A stretch of 38,098 bases of DNA from Cudoniella acicularis (Eukaryota > Ascomycota > Leotiomycetes > Helotiales > Helotiaceae), in assembly GCA_013054445.1 (NCBI GenBank), contig JAAMPI010000431.1, forward strand, positions 1 through 38,098. The letters are read 5' to 3'. A program made the position numbers and the translations under genes. Every line of letters starts with the position of its first letter. The stretch's first letter is position 1. The notes beneath the pieces were generated by a model, which worked only from the letters and a program-made list of their open reading frames with translations, did no database searches and was not told the origin of the DNA. Shown here one piece after another: positions 21,634-33,343 of this stretch.

Positions 21634-24600
21634 ATGGCATTGCTCGAGTCGGTCTTCAACCATTTGGTCCTGCCGCCCAAGCTGCCCGGACATCGGGATA
21701 TAGACTTCGAGAGCATTGAACATAGCATCCTGACTCGCCTCATACGTACCTGCGATACCCTGGGCAAGTTCACAGGCGAACAATTTAGGGAAACATGGGC
21801 TTCTGTTCGCTATTCTCTTCGCATTTGCCTCAATATCAATCGAGGCCGTCTTGAGAAGGCATCGGTGCTACAAGAATTCTGTAATCTCCAACGAAATGGT
21901 CTCCTCATCTTATATGTGGTGGAACAGAATGCAGCACTCCTTGTTCGACGTCATATCGAGTAAGTATCACGACTCGAGAAAGCATCACCCAAATTCCAAC
22001 TGAGGCATATAACGTAGTGATGGTATAGATACCGTTATCTTTGAAGTCTTCGAAGCATCACCTTCTTCTGAGGACGTTCTCGCCGCCAAGAATGCACTCC
22101 AGTGGGACTTTCCCGGCCGTGCTGTCGAGATACCTTTCGACGAATTCCTTAAGGAGTCTTTCCGGGAGAGTCTTGCTACCTTTCTTGAGCAAGCTAGCAT
22201 GGAGTCTCTGAAGCGCTTCGAGGCGCGTTCTGCCAAGGCGAAAGTCTCCGTCATCGAGGCCCGGGATACCACCTGCCCAGCTCTCGTTACGCAGATGTTA
22301 ATGCCCTTGCTTGAAGCTGTCGGATCCTCTATCGAAGTGCCCAGATTAAGAAAGCGAGTGCGGGACGATGTCAATATACAAAACGCAGAGTTTCCGTGGA
22401 GAAGACTGCCGTTCTGGCTCGTTCTCCGCGTCGCCATTCAGCGCCAGCTCTGCCTTGTCCTGGGAAACGAGCCTGGACGGGCCTGCTACAAGTTCTTCAT
22501 CTGCACTCTGCTTGCTCAGCTTCTTGAGGATTGTGCTGGTCAGCTTGCCCCAGAGCTGACAATGATGCTTCGAGCTAAGTTGTGCCGCCGCCTTGCGAAG
22601 TTGGAAATGGACAAGACTCGGGCTTACTCCGCCTCTGCCGTTTGCAACCAGTTCTTCGACTCGATCGGTCCAATGTTGAAGAGAATTATTGAAAAGGCTA
22701 CAGACCAGGTTGAATCAGCCTGGGCAAACTTCAAGACAACCATCGCACGACCTATCCCGGCACTCCCGCTTCACGCCGATGGGCAGGCTCTCCACCTTTC
22801 CCTCCCAAACAGCGAAAAATACCTCTACAATCTTCTCGCCCTACCTCCCGCGCAGCGGAGAGATCCTGCATCGCTGCATATTCCTCCCTCGGGTGATGGC
22901 ACCATGGAACAAGTCACAAAGTTCACCGATCGCTACTTCTCCTTGGCCAGATTGGAGAGAGGCATCGAGAAGGAACGGGCATTATCACCCGAGCCCGTGG
23001 TAGATTGCCAAGCTCGTTGTGTTCAGCTTGCAAAGTCGATTGCCGGTGTGTTCACCGCGGTTGGGGACGCTTATGACTCCAATCCAGAGCAAATGAGCAT
23101 TTTCATCTTGAATCTATTTGACCTCTGGGTCCAAATGGATGAATGTGCTGTCAAAGCCTGCCCTCTCCTCCGCGATTACGCCCCAGTATTCAGCCCTGAG
23201 CTACTAGATGTCTTGCACCTCCCTACGTTATCAAGCATGCAACGCCTCCAAGATATCCAGAGCCATCTCCGGAGCAGATGTGCCAATTGTCGGTTTGCTC
23301 ATAAGACAATTTTCAGCGGACCTGATGGGAACTGCTTCGCTGCGAGATATCTGGAACAGTCTGCTCCGCTGCGCAAACTGCAGCAACAGATCGAGGAAGC
23401 CTCAAGCAAGTTGCGCGAAAGGAAGCAGTCTGAATGGAACAACGCTTGCAAAGAATACGACGATCACAGCCAGAAAATAACTAGTGGCACTTGTATTTGC
23501 ACGACTAATTATGATGGATCTCGTAACATTAAAGGATGCAAAAAGTGCTGGCACTGGCGCTGCCGGAAACGAATGACAATCGCTATCCACGAAGACTTCC
23601 TCCCCAAAGATGGTGCTCAAAAAGCTGCAGTAGTACTAGAGCTCGGAATTCCAAGCTTCCTGGCGGCATACCGAAATGCCACATTCAGGATATTCAGCGA
23701 TCTGGGGCACCCGAGCAAGCCCAGTACCTCCTCGCCACCAGCTATGCTGTTGAAAGACTACTCCCAGCTTCAGCACTACATGAAATCAGCCGTGAATGGT
23801 GTCTCACTCGCATCGGCAAAGAAATCCTTTCTCCAGACTCATTTCAAGGCTGTCAAAATGAAGGTCGGCCTCTCTGATATTCTCTTGCCGCTGGGGCTAG
23901 ACTTTGCATACCACGATCCCAAGTCCGGAGTATGGCTGAAGGATCTTGACAGACAATTAACATTTCAACACCTCTGTGGGATTCACATTCCGCGTAGTCT
24001 GCAAGCCTTAGTCGTTGGATCGCCGGTACATCCCGCTCCTAACATCGGTGAGCAGTCGTCCTACGAGATCGTGGCTAGTCAAACCAGGTGCCCGTCAGAT
24101 ATATCCGTTCACGAGTTTATGAGCTACCAAAGATTGCTCTCTGGGAAGGCTCGTCGGTGGTTGACCATGCTAGTGGAGTTGGGTGCTTCAAACCTAAACT
24201 TCAGCGCCGAAGATACCATGCTTATCTTCAACCATCTCGCCGTGCAAGCAGGGCCAGCAGAAAATGGAACCGACCTTCTAAGGGACGCTCACGTTGTCTT
24301 CCGGGATCCGTCTTTTTGCCAGCGCTTGACAGAACAGATCGATAACCGTCTTCGCAATATAACGACCAACTGGCGCGAGATGCATTGCATGGAGATGCTT
24401 ATCACCCTCAGTCTTCGACTCTTCAACTTGACATCTGGCCGAGATCGTCAATCCGCGGAAAGTCTGCTTAAGGCCGCACGTGAGTCAACTTTGCAATGGA
24501 TCTCCCACCTCCGTGACGAGGTTAGGAATGCAGTTGAGGCTGACGCAGCAGAGAGGGCGGCAAGGTACGGATTCTGGGCCGCTCTGCTTTGCCGAAGGAC

Positions 24601-27600
24601 CTTCACCACCTTTGTTGACTCAGATTCCAATGTGAATGCAGAGGATCTATGTTCCTTTGTCCAAGCCTCGGTGGCTTTGCAAGAGAACCTCGTGATCGAT
24701 CTTGCGAAGCTGCCCTTGAATCTGAAAAATATGCTGGCCAGAGATATGAAAATGGCATATTGGATACAACGACTTATCAAAAATTCTATTAAATCCAATC
24801 CTGACAGCTTGGGGGCTGCAATCAACAAGACTTGGTCCGACTCTGACAATTCTACTGGGAGGACTTACTCTCGTTGGCAGTTCCTTTCTTCCCCGAACAA
24901 GAGATGGGTCGTTTCGGTCATCACTAGTACGGCTAATAAGTTCATAGTCTCTCAGGTAGTCCACTACAACTTTGTTGAGGGACACCTGCTGGTGGACGGG
25001 AAGCCATTGGGGAGACTGCCCCTAGACATCAGAGAATCAGAGAACGTCAAGGAGCTTTTCGGAAACCAGCACCTTCTGACCTTCCCCTCATCACTGAGCG
25101 GCATGAGTCACGTTATGGCAACTCGCATATGTGGTAATGAAGTCCATTTTGGTCTCGCGAAAAGAGCGTGGTTATTCGAGCTCTAATCGGAGACAGTCTT
25201 CTGGAGTATGTTCCTCAGCATGTATTTATCGAGAACAATAACTTTGATCTGCCTTCGGGCCTGATCGAAAATTGCGTACACTGGCTTAATCTCCGTACAA
25301 GGCGCCTAGAGATCCGACGGAAACCTGTCATATGGAAGACTAGGCAGAGTGACTGGATTCTAGATGTCTCCAATCGCCGGGCGCAGAGAAAGAAGGTAGT
25401 CTTGGTTGATCCCCACTCAGACCTCTGCAAACGCTTGGCTGGGATCTTCCTCCACTTTGAGGATCCCCAACGGTTGACTGTCTTCCAGCCCGCGATAGGC
25501 AAACTTTCGGTTGAGATGCGGCACCTCGAGCTCTCTTTCTTTGTCAATAAAAGCAACCTTCTTGAGTGTCGAGAGCTGCACGCAGAGATCGATCCCAACC
25601 AAGACGCGGGGACGCTTTACGGACTCCTGAGCAAGATTGTGCTTCGCGACGTAGCCAATCCTGAGCGGCGAAGCATAATTACTCCGCTGGGACAGCTGAC
25701 CTACAAGCGTCATGGTATGCATGTTGCGGTTCGGGCGAGCAGCACCACCGAATATGGCAGGTTCGGAATCGACAATGTTCTGGGACGGTTGTCATGTCCG
25801 CTTGAGCCGCGCTTACTCTACTCCAAAGCTCAGTTTCATGCATTCACATCATTCGTTTTGCCCGATCCTCTCACTGGGCGCACTGGCACAGAGGAAGCTC
25901 TGCACACACTCAGATCAGGCTATTGCCAGCCCTGGACGCCGATGGGTGACAGTCCTGCCTCCATTCTGAGAGTCATCAGCAGACTAAGCCCGGGTAGAGA
26001 GTATTATCCCAAGGACAAGAGACGCCTGCAGACCGTTACCTGGGACCAACACCTAACTATAGGCGTTCAGCACGATAGCTATGAGAGTCTCGTCCAAGAG
26101 ATACTGGCCAAATCAGACCGGCTCCGAGCCTTTACCGCGGACGAAGACGAAGCGATAGACTTTGACAGCGAGATACCTTCCCACCTCCGAAGGCGCGGTG
26201 AGATTCGACGTCTTCTTTACGAGCGAGGCATTTCTGATCCGGGTGGATTGGTAACCAGGAAGGACATGGTTTACAAACCTAGAGATCGACAGACCAGTTT
26301 GCCTCAAGCTATCAATGTTTACCAAACCGTGGGACTTGTTCGCAAGCAACCATTTTGTATCCATATGACAAAAGAGCTAGCAGCTATTCTTCAAGACTGG
26401 AAATTTATCGGTGGATTTCATCACACCAACTTAGATTCAGAAAGCATTTCGAGTTGCCTTAGCGATTTGATGGAGAACGATATCGGCGAACAATGGGGCA
26501 GTCTCGTGAATCTTTGCCGGCATACTGATCCTCAGGATCCGTATAGTTTGATATTTCGACTGGGTCTCTTGTCATTTGGCACAAAGCCTGACATGGACGC
26601 GATCCAGTCACTGGCTGCATTCGGTTGCCTAGATGAATTGAAAGCCTTACAGCCGCCACTTAGTCCTTGCTTTACTGAGTTCAAGCTCTACGCATCTCCA
26701 ACGATTGAATCGCTTCTGAACTTCATCGCAGCCGACTACCCCGTTGTTGAACCGGATACTAGAATGAGTAAAAGAGAGCGAGATCGGTTTCAAAAGAAAC
26801 ATCGGATCCTGTGCGAGGCTGAAGGGAGACGTCTAGCCTCCTCTCTCCTCGAGCAGTGGCCCAGCTCGGAACCATCAGCAGAGGAATTCGAATCAACGGT
26901 GATCAATGTCGAGCTAGCCTTGGAAAGAATTCTCCCTGAGTGGCAACGCTTACATCGGAATATGGGCCTTTCGGAGTATGTTGTTCAAGCTCAGGATATC
27001 CTGGATCGCTACAAGGGCGCGAGTGACATGTCGGTACCGCGAACTTGGAACAAGGAGCCTGCAGCCTTCTGTGCGACTGACCATGGTTCTACCATTCCGT
27101 CACTATCAGATCTTCTAGTGAAATGTGCGCCCCTGACTTTAGGCCACTTGTCTCCTAATTATGGAGTGGTTCTGAGCAAGGATTTCCCCCGAGGCTTACA
27201 TGCGCCTAGCGAGTGGGGTAATATTTTCCGCAAGACTACTCTACCTAAGGAGGCTATTGAGCTAGGTAAAATCTTAGATTTATTCGCCAGATCTCCGGAC
27301 GTTCTGCGGCAGCAATATGGAAATGATTTGAAAAGGAGTTTTCTTGCTCTAGAGAGCGCCAGCAACCAGCCCCAGCTTCAAGAGACGCCGCCAAGTGTCG
27401 ATGTTGTCAGAGAGAGCATCGAAAAGGCTCGGGCGGCTCTGAATCATGAGTTTGAACGCATTCAGAATACGCTCACCGCCGAGGACGACCGCTTCCAATG
27501 GCTTCAGCTAGGTAGCTTATGGCCATGCACCACTCCGATAACAATTCTTGAACAGCTGCGTTCAAGCTCTGATCACCAATTCGGAACCAATATGAGAGAA

Positions 27601-30600
27601 AGTTTGGTTTCGTACGGCGTTTTAGTTACGGCCTTGCAAAGGCTTCTCCGAATCAGGCATGCCCAATTAAAAGGAGACTACCATAAGCTGCTCCAGGAGT
27701 GGCGAAATACTGGACACGAAAACTGGAGCCCACTGGAGTTCCCTGACTGGTTGCTTCTTGAGATTGAAAGCGATCTTCTCATTCGTTGTGAGCAGATAGA
27801 TGTTGCCCATGCTATTATATCGCCGGCATCTGGATCAAACTCTGTATTGCAAATGAACATGGGCAAGGGTAAGTAAACCACCTTCTAATCTTTCAGACTC
27901 GAGGCAGTGTAATCTTCCATGTCGATATTTTCTGCTTTGGAATAAATTTTAAAGTTGGCATACTAACATGTTTTTAGGCAAAACCTCTTGCATTGTGCCT
28001 ATGGCTGTGGCGATTCTGGCAGACAAGAAGCAACTCTCACGCCTTGTCGTGCCAAAGGCGCTGCTACTTCAGACTGCTCAAACAGTCCAGTCTAGGCTAG
28101 GGGGGTTAGTAGGTCGAGAGATCAGGCATATTCCATTCTATCGCCGGACATTAACGACGCCGAACATGCTTCGACTATACTCTACACACCATCGCGAAGT
28201 TCTTCGCTGTTGCGGTGTTATTCTTACTACTCCTGAGCATATCTTGTCGTACAAGCTCAGCGGACTCCAACGCCTTGCGGACTCGAGGCTTGATGAAGCG
28301 CGGGAAATGGTCACATTTCAGTCATGGCTAACTGGCACATGTCGCGATGTCCTCGATGAATCAGACTTCACCTTGGCGGTCAAGACGCAATTAATCTACC
28401 CAAGTGGTCCACAGATATCTGTCGATGGACACCCACACCGCTGGGAGGTTGCACAGATCCTATTGTCTCTGGTTGAGGATCATCTCCCGGACCTTCAGCG
28501 CGATTTCCCACGAAGCATTGAGGTGGTCCAACGACCTGGTGGATTTCCCATGGTACACTTCCTCCGAACAGACGTGGAAGACGCTCTGCACCACCGAATT
28601 ATGAATGACATCTGCGACGGGCGGATTTCCTTCCTTCGTTTGGCAGAATCAACCTTACCTGTTAGTAAGCATGAGATCATGCGTGTGCTATCGGACGACA
28701 ATCTCGACCGCGAGCTCATCAAGCGGGTATCGGCTCTTTTTGCAGATAGGTCTTCGGCTCGCAAGAACATCCTCCTTGTCCGTGGCTTGCTTTTGAACAG
28801 GATTCTCTTACTCTGCCTAAAGAAAAGATGGAATGTGCAGTATGGGCTGCACCCAAACAGGCATCCTATTGCAGTCCCTTTCGACGCGAAAGGGGTCCCA
28901 TCTGAGCAGGCAGAATTCGGTCATCCTGACGTCTCTATCTTGTTTACCTGCTTGGCTTTCTATTACTCGGGCCTCAGCCTATCTCAGTTCCGCGAAGGTT
29001 TACAGCATGTTTTGAAGTCTGATGACCCAGCAGCTGAGTATGATAGGTGGACTTACGGTTCTGATACCCTGCCAGAAGCTTTGCATCACTGGAATGTCAT
29101 TAACGAAGATGACCAAGGACAAGTCGTGGAACTCTGGCGTCACCTTCGACTCAATAGAAGCGTCCTCGATCATTACATGAACAACTTTGTCTTCCCTGCT
29201 CACGCTAAGCAATTTGGCGTCAAGCTACAGGCTTCTGGGTGGGACCTCCCCTTGTTCTCGAAATCGCGACCGGGAGAGGAAGCCTCGAGCGCCAAGACAA
29301 CCGGATTTAGCGGCACAAATGATAACAAGATGATGCTCCCGCTGAATATCAAGCAAGACGACCTACCTAGCTTACGCCAAACCAATGCAGAAGTGCTCAC
29401 TTACGTCCTACAGGGCCGGAACCGGCAGTACAACCTTGCGGCTTGGCAGGGAAAGCGCCTGACAGAGGAAGAGCTACTGCGAAGAATCGCAGGAATGGAG
29501 ATCAGGATTCTGATCGATGCCGGTGCCTATATCCTCGAGATGGACAATCGGACCCTCGTCAGGGCATGGCTAGATATAGACGTGCAAGCCAAAGGAGCTG
29601 TCTATTTTGGTGCTGATAATAGAGCCTGGGTCCAGTATCGAGGAGGGAAGGAGGTGGTCCCACTGCTCGCCACCCCTTTTGCCGAGAATCTTGACGAATG
29701 CCTCGTGTACATTGACGAAGCCCACACACGTGGAATAGATTTGAAGCTGCCCCAGAAAGCTCGCGGGGCATTAACACTGGCTCTCGGCCAGACGAAAGAT
29801 CACACGATGCAAGGTAAGCTGACTGCCGACCATCGCCCTGAATGACAGGCGTACTTAACAGACCCAGCTGCGATGAGGCTACGACAACTGGGAACCACCC
29901 AGTCTATCGTTTTCTTTGCCCCCCCCGAAGTCCACCAGAGCATCCTAGACGTGTGCGGGAAAAGGCGTGGGGAGGTACTCGATTCCTCTCATGTCGTGTA
30001 CTGGCTTCTGGAACAGACTTGCCGCGCGAATGAGCACCTACAGAATCTGTATCTTGCACAAGGAACGGATTTCTGCCGCCGGACGAATGCGCAATGGAAA
30101 AACGCGAAGTTCCTCACGGAAAATGGCCACCGAGAAGCCTATCTCAGAGTTATTCAGTATCCAGAGCGCCAGACTCTTGAGCAGCTGTACGGAGTAGTGA
30201 CGGACACCCAGCCGAGTTCTGCCGCTGACATACCGTCCGCGGAACTGAAGAGTTTCGTGGAGGAGCTCAGTAAGCAGAAACGGGCAGCAAACGGCAACGG
30301 AGACCTTATTCATAGTTCTGTACTAGAGGAAGTAGAGCAGGAGCGAGAAGTCGAGTTCCAAGTCGAGCAAGTACGCCAGATGCAAAAGCCGACGCACTAT
30401 AAGGCCCTCGCATTCCCGGGTCTGCATGCAGCTGTCTCTCACTTTGTTAACACTGGCAACCTCGCTGGTGGGCACGGGTACGAACACGTCTTTGATGCTC
30501 TGGCGCGGACGAGCATCGGTCAAAATTACAATGTTCGCCGCACGACGTCGCAGCTTTTCGTCTCGGCTGAGTTCATGCGCACTATTGAGCTTGGAAAGCG

Positions 30601-31283
30601 CATCCCGAATGATAACTTCCTCGTAAGTTTATAGCCCACCGCCGTTCATTATCCCTGATAGTGCTGAACGATGTCTTCCACAGCGCCCTGTTGAATGGGT
30701 CCTGTGGAACCCTTCGAACGGGACGGCCCTCATAATTATCTCCGAAGAGGCTGAACTTTTGATTCCTATTATTCGTGCAGCGAGAAAGCCAATGGTACAC
30801 CTGATCACATATGCTGCCCCTGTCACAAAAAACATGCTGCACTTCAACGGGCTTTCATACTATGTCCTCCCTCGCCTACCCGGTGGCTACAGAGCACCCG
30901 ACTGGTTCTCCATCGAACTTGGCATTTTCGCTGGCCGGCTCTACATTAACTTCCCAGAGTGTGCTCCTCTGACCAAATATCTACATCTTGTAGACAAGAC
31001 CGGCACAGAAGCCCCGCAGAGTAACATCGAGCACGTCGGCATCTTTACCAAGAATCCTGTCGATTTCCTACTAGAGTGGCTTACGGTCTGCCGCAAGGGG
31101 CAAGACATCATGCACACACCAATGGGTTATATTTGCCAGGGACGACCATTACACGAAAACCATCCTTTCTTTGTAGCGCGAGGTATAGACGCTAGAGAGG
31201 TTAGAACGCCTCTGGTAGGGGGTGGAGCTGGTGGCGATGTAGACGAAGCTGAAGACGGGGGTCCGGACCTTGAAGACGAGTAG
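21634..31283 (+). CDS. Giant DUF6606/DUF3638/DUF3645 P-loop protein (one frame break)
   Basis: Exons are 21634-21959, 22018-27868 (with a frame break near 25160), 27978-29813, 29862-30622 and 30684-31283; introns are 58, 109, 48 and 61 nt. With one base restored the coding length is 9,375 nt, about 3,124 aa. Residues about 5-280 match DUF6606 (LPPKLPG; PWRRLPFWLVLRVAIQRQL). A CxC-x10-CxxC cluster lies near 600, then IHEDFLPKD. DUF3638 lies at about 2000-2240 with both diagnostic motifs: LLE near 2020 and NMGKGKTS (Walker A) at about 2056-2063, split by an intron. LDESD follows near 2185, DUF3645 (PSEQAEFGHPDVSIL) near 2360, then DEAHTRGIDLKLP near 2640 and AAMRLRQLG near 2675. The tail is acidic. 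The motifs suggest a helicase-like NTPase. Relatives are sometimes labelled ubiquitin hydrolases, without evidence here. Its role is unknown. Confidence 0.9.
25157..25170 (+). other. Frame break in the giant gene at an A4 run
   Basis: The upstream frame is clearly coding up to NEVHFGLAKR and stops at 25184-25186, while the downstream frame is clearly coding from VVIRALIGDSLLEYVP at 25168. One extra A in the run at 25160-25163 would join the two without loss. An intron from the GTAATG at 25134 to the ACAG at 25196 gives the wrong phase. This is either a sequencing or assembly error or a real inactivating deletion. Confidence 0.8.
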
Positions 31284-32659
31284 GATCCGGTGGGTACTCT
31301 ATAATGGATCTACTCATATCTGTTCCTCTATACTTCACTTCCTACTCTTTATATTTGCCAATTTCATCAAGGATGGGTCGTAGATTTGTTCGCCTCAAGA
31401 CTTGGGTCGTTCTAGGCGTTCATTGCGGGTGCCTCGCATAGGCCAGAACACCAAATCGACGACTATAGGATCTTGATTAATTAATTACGTAGCGACTAGA
31501 CTAGTATAGTAGAGATCCTGACACAGGATTAAAGCTATATCGTCAACAATTCCGATCGCGAAGTTATATCAATTTTAGAGCAGACACGACTTTAACTCGC
31601 GCCGCCAAAAATGGCACCTCCAAAATCTAAGAACATCTTCTAATAATTTGTAGCGCAGCGCAACGTGACACATAATTAAAGAATATCAATAATTAAATCG
31701 ATAGTCATACTAACTTAAGTGCCAGCAGCCCTGTGCGAGCCCTAAGGGGCATCTCGTGCGGGGGTTGCACCGGGGGCGAAGCCCTTACAGCCCGACTGCG
31801 ATAGCCTTTGCTGCCTGAGGCATTGAGCGAGGCAGCAGGTTCAGTAACACTGCGTAGGTTACGGTATTCTTGATCACGTGACTATAAATTTTAAGGCTAG
31901 GGTTAGTAACAGTAAACGAGTGAGCAGAGGCGAGTTTATAAGCCTCTGTCTCTCTTATTAATTAATAGAAATAGATAACTTTAGATATTAAAATATAAAA
32001 TTAAGTTTTAAACTTTTAATATTTATTATAATTATATTTTTATTAGCTTATCTAAAATAATTTAACTATTCTATAAAATATTAATAAAAGCTAGCTTTAA
32101 TTATATAATTATTAAACTAAAAATATTAGATAATTTTAATTAAAACTTTTTAAATTTATATAAGCCTTAGCTTATATATTTATAATATAGTTCGCTTACT
32201 TACTAGGTAGCGCCCGTTACGTAGCTTAGATAGCCGTCGGATATCCGGAATAATGCCGGTAATAAACCTCCGACATCTAGGATCATAGTTCTAGGGCACT
32301 TGATATATAGTATAGGATATTAGATAATACTATTAATTTCTATTATTATTAGGTCTTAATATCAGGCCCCTATTAAAAAAAAGATAGCTAATAAAAAGAG
32401 GGCTTCTCTAAACTTCTTAGGGCTAGAAATTAGTTCTATATTAAATCTTTTTCTTATATATAACTTCTTTACCTACTAACGTCTTTTCTTTATAAGATTA
32501 AAAGAATATAAAATATTATCTACGAAGAAAACATAATATAATAAATATATATTTAAAGCTTATATTATTTCTTTTAATATATCTCTTTTCTATTCTTTTA
32601 ACCTTAAACTAACTAATAGATAATAACTATATATAGCTTAGAAAACCTCGTATAGCTCG
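31284..32659. repeat. Repeat tract with AT-rich, RIP-like core
   Basis: From about 31975 to 32690 the sequence is extremely A+T rich with dense TpA steps and no open frame, typical of RIP-eroded repeats. Its left flank (31600-31960) is GC-normal and transposon-like: an ATG in good context at 31611 opens a frame (MAPPKSKNIF) that hits TAA TAA, then resumes with further TAA codons as if CAA/CAG or TGG codons were mutated. CACGTGACTA occurs at 31875-31886, followed by an inverted repeat CAGAGGC/GCCTCTG with a TATA-like loop near 31926-31949. The element family is not identified. Positions 31284-31600 hold the 3' end region of the giant gene. Confidence 0.5.
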
Positions 32660-33343
32660 CTATTTTATATTAAGCTTATAGTTTTTTATTAGTGTGATGA
32701 TCTTGGTAATGACCGGTTTCGCTTTATTGAAGTCGTCCTTGTTGATGTCCATTTTCAATAGAATATCCTTCCCTCCCTCCGCAATCTTTTTTGCCTGTGC
32801 TGCATACATCGCCCCCACAGCACCAATCCCCCTGACTGCTGCTGCTCCCCATCTTGCAGCTTCGGCAGCTGCTTATATATCAAAAGTCGCGGCAACCTTG
32901 TCTACGAAATCGATGCCACAAGTCAAAGCTCGTTTCTTGATAGGGCAAAGATCCGCTTTAATGGAGTTTATTTCTGATAAAAAATCTGGCGTGGCGACAA
33001 CAGAAAGATCAGTGCCGAGAACTCCATCTACAGGCGGATCCCCGATAACTGTGGCCTGGACGTCCTGGGTACTAGTCACCGGAGATCCTTGGGGGTCTGT
33101 GGTGGTAGCTATAATTTGTGTGATGTATTCAGTGTTAACCCCGATTCATTTCGTGACACCATTCTCTTCTGTGAGATATTCCGTATTAACACCTATTCGA
33201 CCCCCGAATAATGAAGGGTCCTGGGTAAGATATTGAGTGTCGACTTCGATTACGATCGCAGTCACAGGCTCATCGACGTTATTAACACCGATTTGGGCGA
33301 GGGCAACGCTCGTCAGCCAGAGTAAGTGGAGAACCGGTGCCAT
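32660..33343 (-). pseudogene. Broken secreted-protein gene
   Basis: One minus-strand frame of 228 codons is coding-like throughout but contains TGA at codon 66 (33148-33146) and TAA at codon 157 (32875-32873), ending at TAG 32662-32660. It begins with a signal peptide (MAPVLHLLWLTSVALAQ). IGVNTEYLT and IGVNTEYIT are repeated on either side of the TGA. After the TAA come an Ala/Gly-rich stretch (RWGAAAVRGIGAVGAMYAAQ) and a Lys-rich C-terminus. A 51-nt in-phase intron (33159-33109, GTGTCA donor, TTATAG acceptor) could remove the TGA, but its donor is weak. The TAA could be CAA with a C-to-T change in a CpA context, the RIP signature, and the gene abuts the AT-rich tract. Family not recognised. 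Confidence 0.6.

Noticed and set aside
25134..25196. An intron explaining the frame change in the giant gene
   Set aside because: GTAATG to ACAG has a branch-like CTAAT but joins in the wrong phase, and it would delete residues that look conserved on both sides.
32694..33236. Plus-strand 180-codon open frame
   Set aside because: It is the antisense shadow of the secreted-protein relic, which has a signal peptide and coherent composition on the minus strand.
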